A DNA stretch of 64,000 nt from Sympetrum striolatum (Eukaryota; Arthropoda; Insecta; Odonata; Libellulidae). Below, piece after piece: positions 62,001 through 64,000 of this stretch. The stretch lies in the NCBI GenBank assembly GCA_947579665.1, contig OX388350.1, positions 32,707,393 through 32,771,392 of the forward strand. The letters are read 5' to 3'. The stretch's first letter is position 1. Each line of letters starts with the position of its first letter. A program made the position numbers and the translations under genes. The notes under the pieces were generated by a model that was given only the letters and a program-made list of their open reading frames with translations, had not been told where the DNA came from and did not search any database.

Positions 62001-62826
62001 TTTCTCGCGTAAAAAGTAGATATTACTATTTCTGAAGTATTATTTTAAAGAATATAACTGGACATTTCAAAATAGATTGAACAAATTTTTCAAAACTAGA
62101 CCTTTTCACGGCAATAGTTAATTTGATAGATATTAAACACCCAAGAAATATCTAAGGATAGGTTAAACTAGAAGTTAGAAATAGCCAACAAATACACATC
62201 AAGTTAACCTTGGGCTCAAGTTACTGATTTACTCGTGCCTAGTTAATTTCCTTCGACCATCTAAAGAAAACTGATATCTTTATACCTATTTTTCTGTTAT
62301 CTGTACTAGGCTAGATTCCTTAAAGTACATATCCATTAATACAGTATTAGGGAATCTTCAAAAATATCTCTTGGAACTTTGGTAGAGATGTTCGAAATTT
62401 ATGGAAATTACGTAACGAAATCCTGTTCCGCCAGCCTATTCCCCAGTTTCTCTTAATGTATGTTTCCCCGATGGATTTTTTACGTTGGAAGGGATAAAGG
62501 TATAGTAGCCCAGTCTTTTCGTAGAATAAGAATGGAAAGAGTAAATCCTTTTCTAAGAATGATTTACGGCAATGGTCTCCTAAAGCAAGCCCAGGGACAA
62601 AAGCCGCCCAAACCCCGCCCATTCCAGCTACAGTTCTTACACCCCCTTTTCCTCGCTGAAAGAAAGGAAAAAGCTGAGGAACACAGTTGTTAAAACCCTT
62701 AATTCCTTACGCTGCGTTAACCCGTGCCATGCAGAGTAATAGAACTAGACTGTCTGGTCCTTCCTCTCTCTAACACGAGGTCATTAAACTTATCCGTTTA
62801 TTTTTTTCGCCTCGCTTCCGTTGCAG
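59021..62826. other. Strand-asymmetric DNA: pyrimidine-rich, then purine-rich, then AT-rich
   Basis: From about 59,100 to 59,790 the plus strand is rich in C and T. From about 59,810 to 60,960 it is rich in A and G, with the switch near 59,800. The 118-codon minus frame at 60,642-60,998 (Phe, Leu, Ser and Pro rich) is explained by that bias. After 61 kb the sequence is AT-rich. It ends with a C/T-rich tract and TTGCAG at 62,821-62,826. Confidence 0.4.
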
Positions 62827-62873
62827 GAGGGCACACAGAGCGCGGAGCTCTGCAGCTCAAAGAGTCCCGCAAG
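62827..62873 (+). other. Candidate 47-nt internal exon
   Basis: A pyrimidine-rich tract (TATTTTTTTCGCCTCGCTTC) leads to GTTGCAG at 62,820-62,826, a strong acceptor-like signal, with a branch-like CTAAC near 62,769. The following 47 nt are GC-rich and end at AAG before GTACCG (62,874), an acceptable donor. The first frame has no stop (EGTQSAELCSSKSPA). The length and both signals fit a small internal exon, but no neighbouring exon, conserved protein or transcript supports it. Confidence 0.2.
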
Positions 62874-64000
62874 GTACCGTTCTCTCCCCGTTCTTTTTTG
62901 GTGTTTTTCCACCGCGGATCACCCGAAAGAGTGATGCGTTTAAGCCCGCCGGAGCGGTGGAAGGTGTCTTTTATTGGCCGATGAGTGGTTTTTGTTTTAT
63001 TCACTACCCTCCAGGTCTCGGTCCCTTAAAGCTCCATATCCGATTCCGGAAATAGGATCGGAGATTTATGCGGGCATTGCTTATAGTCCCATCAGTCGCG
63101 GCGTTTTATGGGCCAAGCGGCAGATAAACAGAACTAGGACGGTCGCAGGGCACAAAGAGACCACTCAATTAGGTCCGGAGTGCAGCGAGGTGGCGTTTAT
63201 TCGTGGTCCGGTTAACCGTGTGTTGGTTTGTCGGCCCTCCCTTTCATTTTTCCATTTCCAGATTCCTTTGCTACTCGGGATCTTCGTTTGATGTCAAGTT
63301 GTTATTAAATCGCTGGAGTGCCCCCCCCTGGTTACACATTTTGATTTTTTCCTCTCATCTTCCTTCGTCAAAGTCTACTCTATCCTTTAGTGCGCTAGAG
63401 AGGGCTCTAAGCTATTATTTTTGCCGAGGCATTAGGTTAATTAATTTTGTCAGCGATGCTGAATCCGGCAGATCTTTGAGGCTGAGCAAAGCGATGATGA
63501 GCAATGGATTTATGTATGCTTCAACTTAGTTTATTGTATCAGCCGATGAAAAGTCAGGTGTCTCTCTATAATTCTCCAAATACCATTTAAAGTTTTATGA
63601 AACTATGTTTTTAAGCAGTTTTGAAACTATTTTGGGTCTCCGTTTTACGCAGTCTTGATGATTTCCAATAATATTTTCTGCAAATTTAAAAAAGTACTCT
63701 AAATGTATTCCAAAGAGACTAAATGGTTTTCGTCAAGGCATTCAATAATTTGAATTTAGTAAAAGGGAAGTTCAGTGAGAGAGAAATTGATTGATGCATA
63801 CATAATTTATGAATTTTGGAAACATAAATCATTCTTACGCTTTTCTAATAAATGTAAATACTTCTACGATTTTCCAGAAAAAATCGTTAATAGTAAATTC
63901 GAAAACGAAGCCTTTAAATCGCATCAGGTACTTTATTATTTCTGATTAACATCAAAATTATGCTTATTCATATAAATTGGTAAATTTATTAATTAATCGT
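62874..64000. other. GC-richer island, then AT-rich DNA
   Basis: At 62,880-63,290 the sequence is GC-rich, with overlapping plus frames (62,724-62,984, 62,974-63,291 and 63,203-63,529) in different registers and an antisense frame. None is recognisable. It may be a conserved region around the candidate exon. From about 63,530 the DNA is AT-rich and featureless. Confidence 0.35.

Noticed and set aside
1..64000. CRISPR array, bacterial operon, phage or rRNA gene
   Set aside because: No spaced direct repeats of suitable length, no dense coding, no ribosome-binding context and no rRNA-like conserved strings were found.

Overview
The window reads as non-coding eukaryotic DNA, most likely from an arthropod. 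It is AT-rich, with no operons, no long open reading frames (the longest is about 128 codons) and no recognisable host protein. Decayed non-LTR retrotransposons, tRNA-derived SINEs with target-site duplications, hAT-like and hairpin MITEs, and local islands of higher GC or purine/pyrimidine strand bias support this. The species cannot be fixed from the sequence. I found no bacterial, phage, CRISPR or rRNA features.

Layout. 1-13.6 kb: mostly featureless AT-rich DNA with a minus-strand CR1/L2-like retrotransposon 3' end (1.14-1.7 kb), a short hAT-like element with imperfect 8-bp target duplications (6.0-6.3 kb) and several GC-richer islands without a recognisable gene. 13.6-29.4 kb: a cluster of small mobile elements: a 194-bp foldback, two near-perfect hairpins, a SINE with an 11-bp target-site duplication, two more SINE relics, an 81-bp palindromic MITE, a 1.4-kb broken non-LTR retrotransposon with clear reverse transcriptase motifs, and a tRNA-like sequence inside inverted repeats. 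29.56-49.67 kb: the main feature, a diverged inverted duplication (palindrome) of about 20 kb centred near 38.3 kb. 49.7-64 kb: AT-rich DNA with GC islands, a second copy of the 81-bp MITE, a 332-bp element made of two tRNA-like units head to head with a 14-bp target-site duplication, another minus-strand non-LTR retrotransposon relic, and a candidate 47-nt exon near 62.83 kb.

The palindrome arms are collinear but old: by eye roughly 65-83% identical where they align, with some parts not alignable. One block of about 545 bp (30,894-31,440 against 45,705-46,251) is about 98% identical and contains 195 bp without any difference. That contrast suggests recent gene conversion or strong constraint on something in the block. 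The right arm also carries an extra piece of about 2.1 kb and a 316-bp tandem duplication.

No complete functional gene is claimed. Candidate exons and open frames are listed at low confidence and labelled as such.
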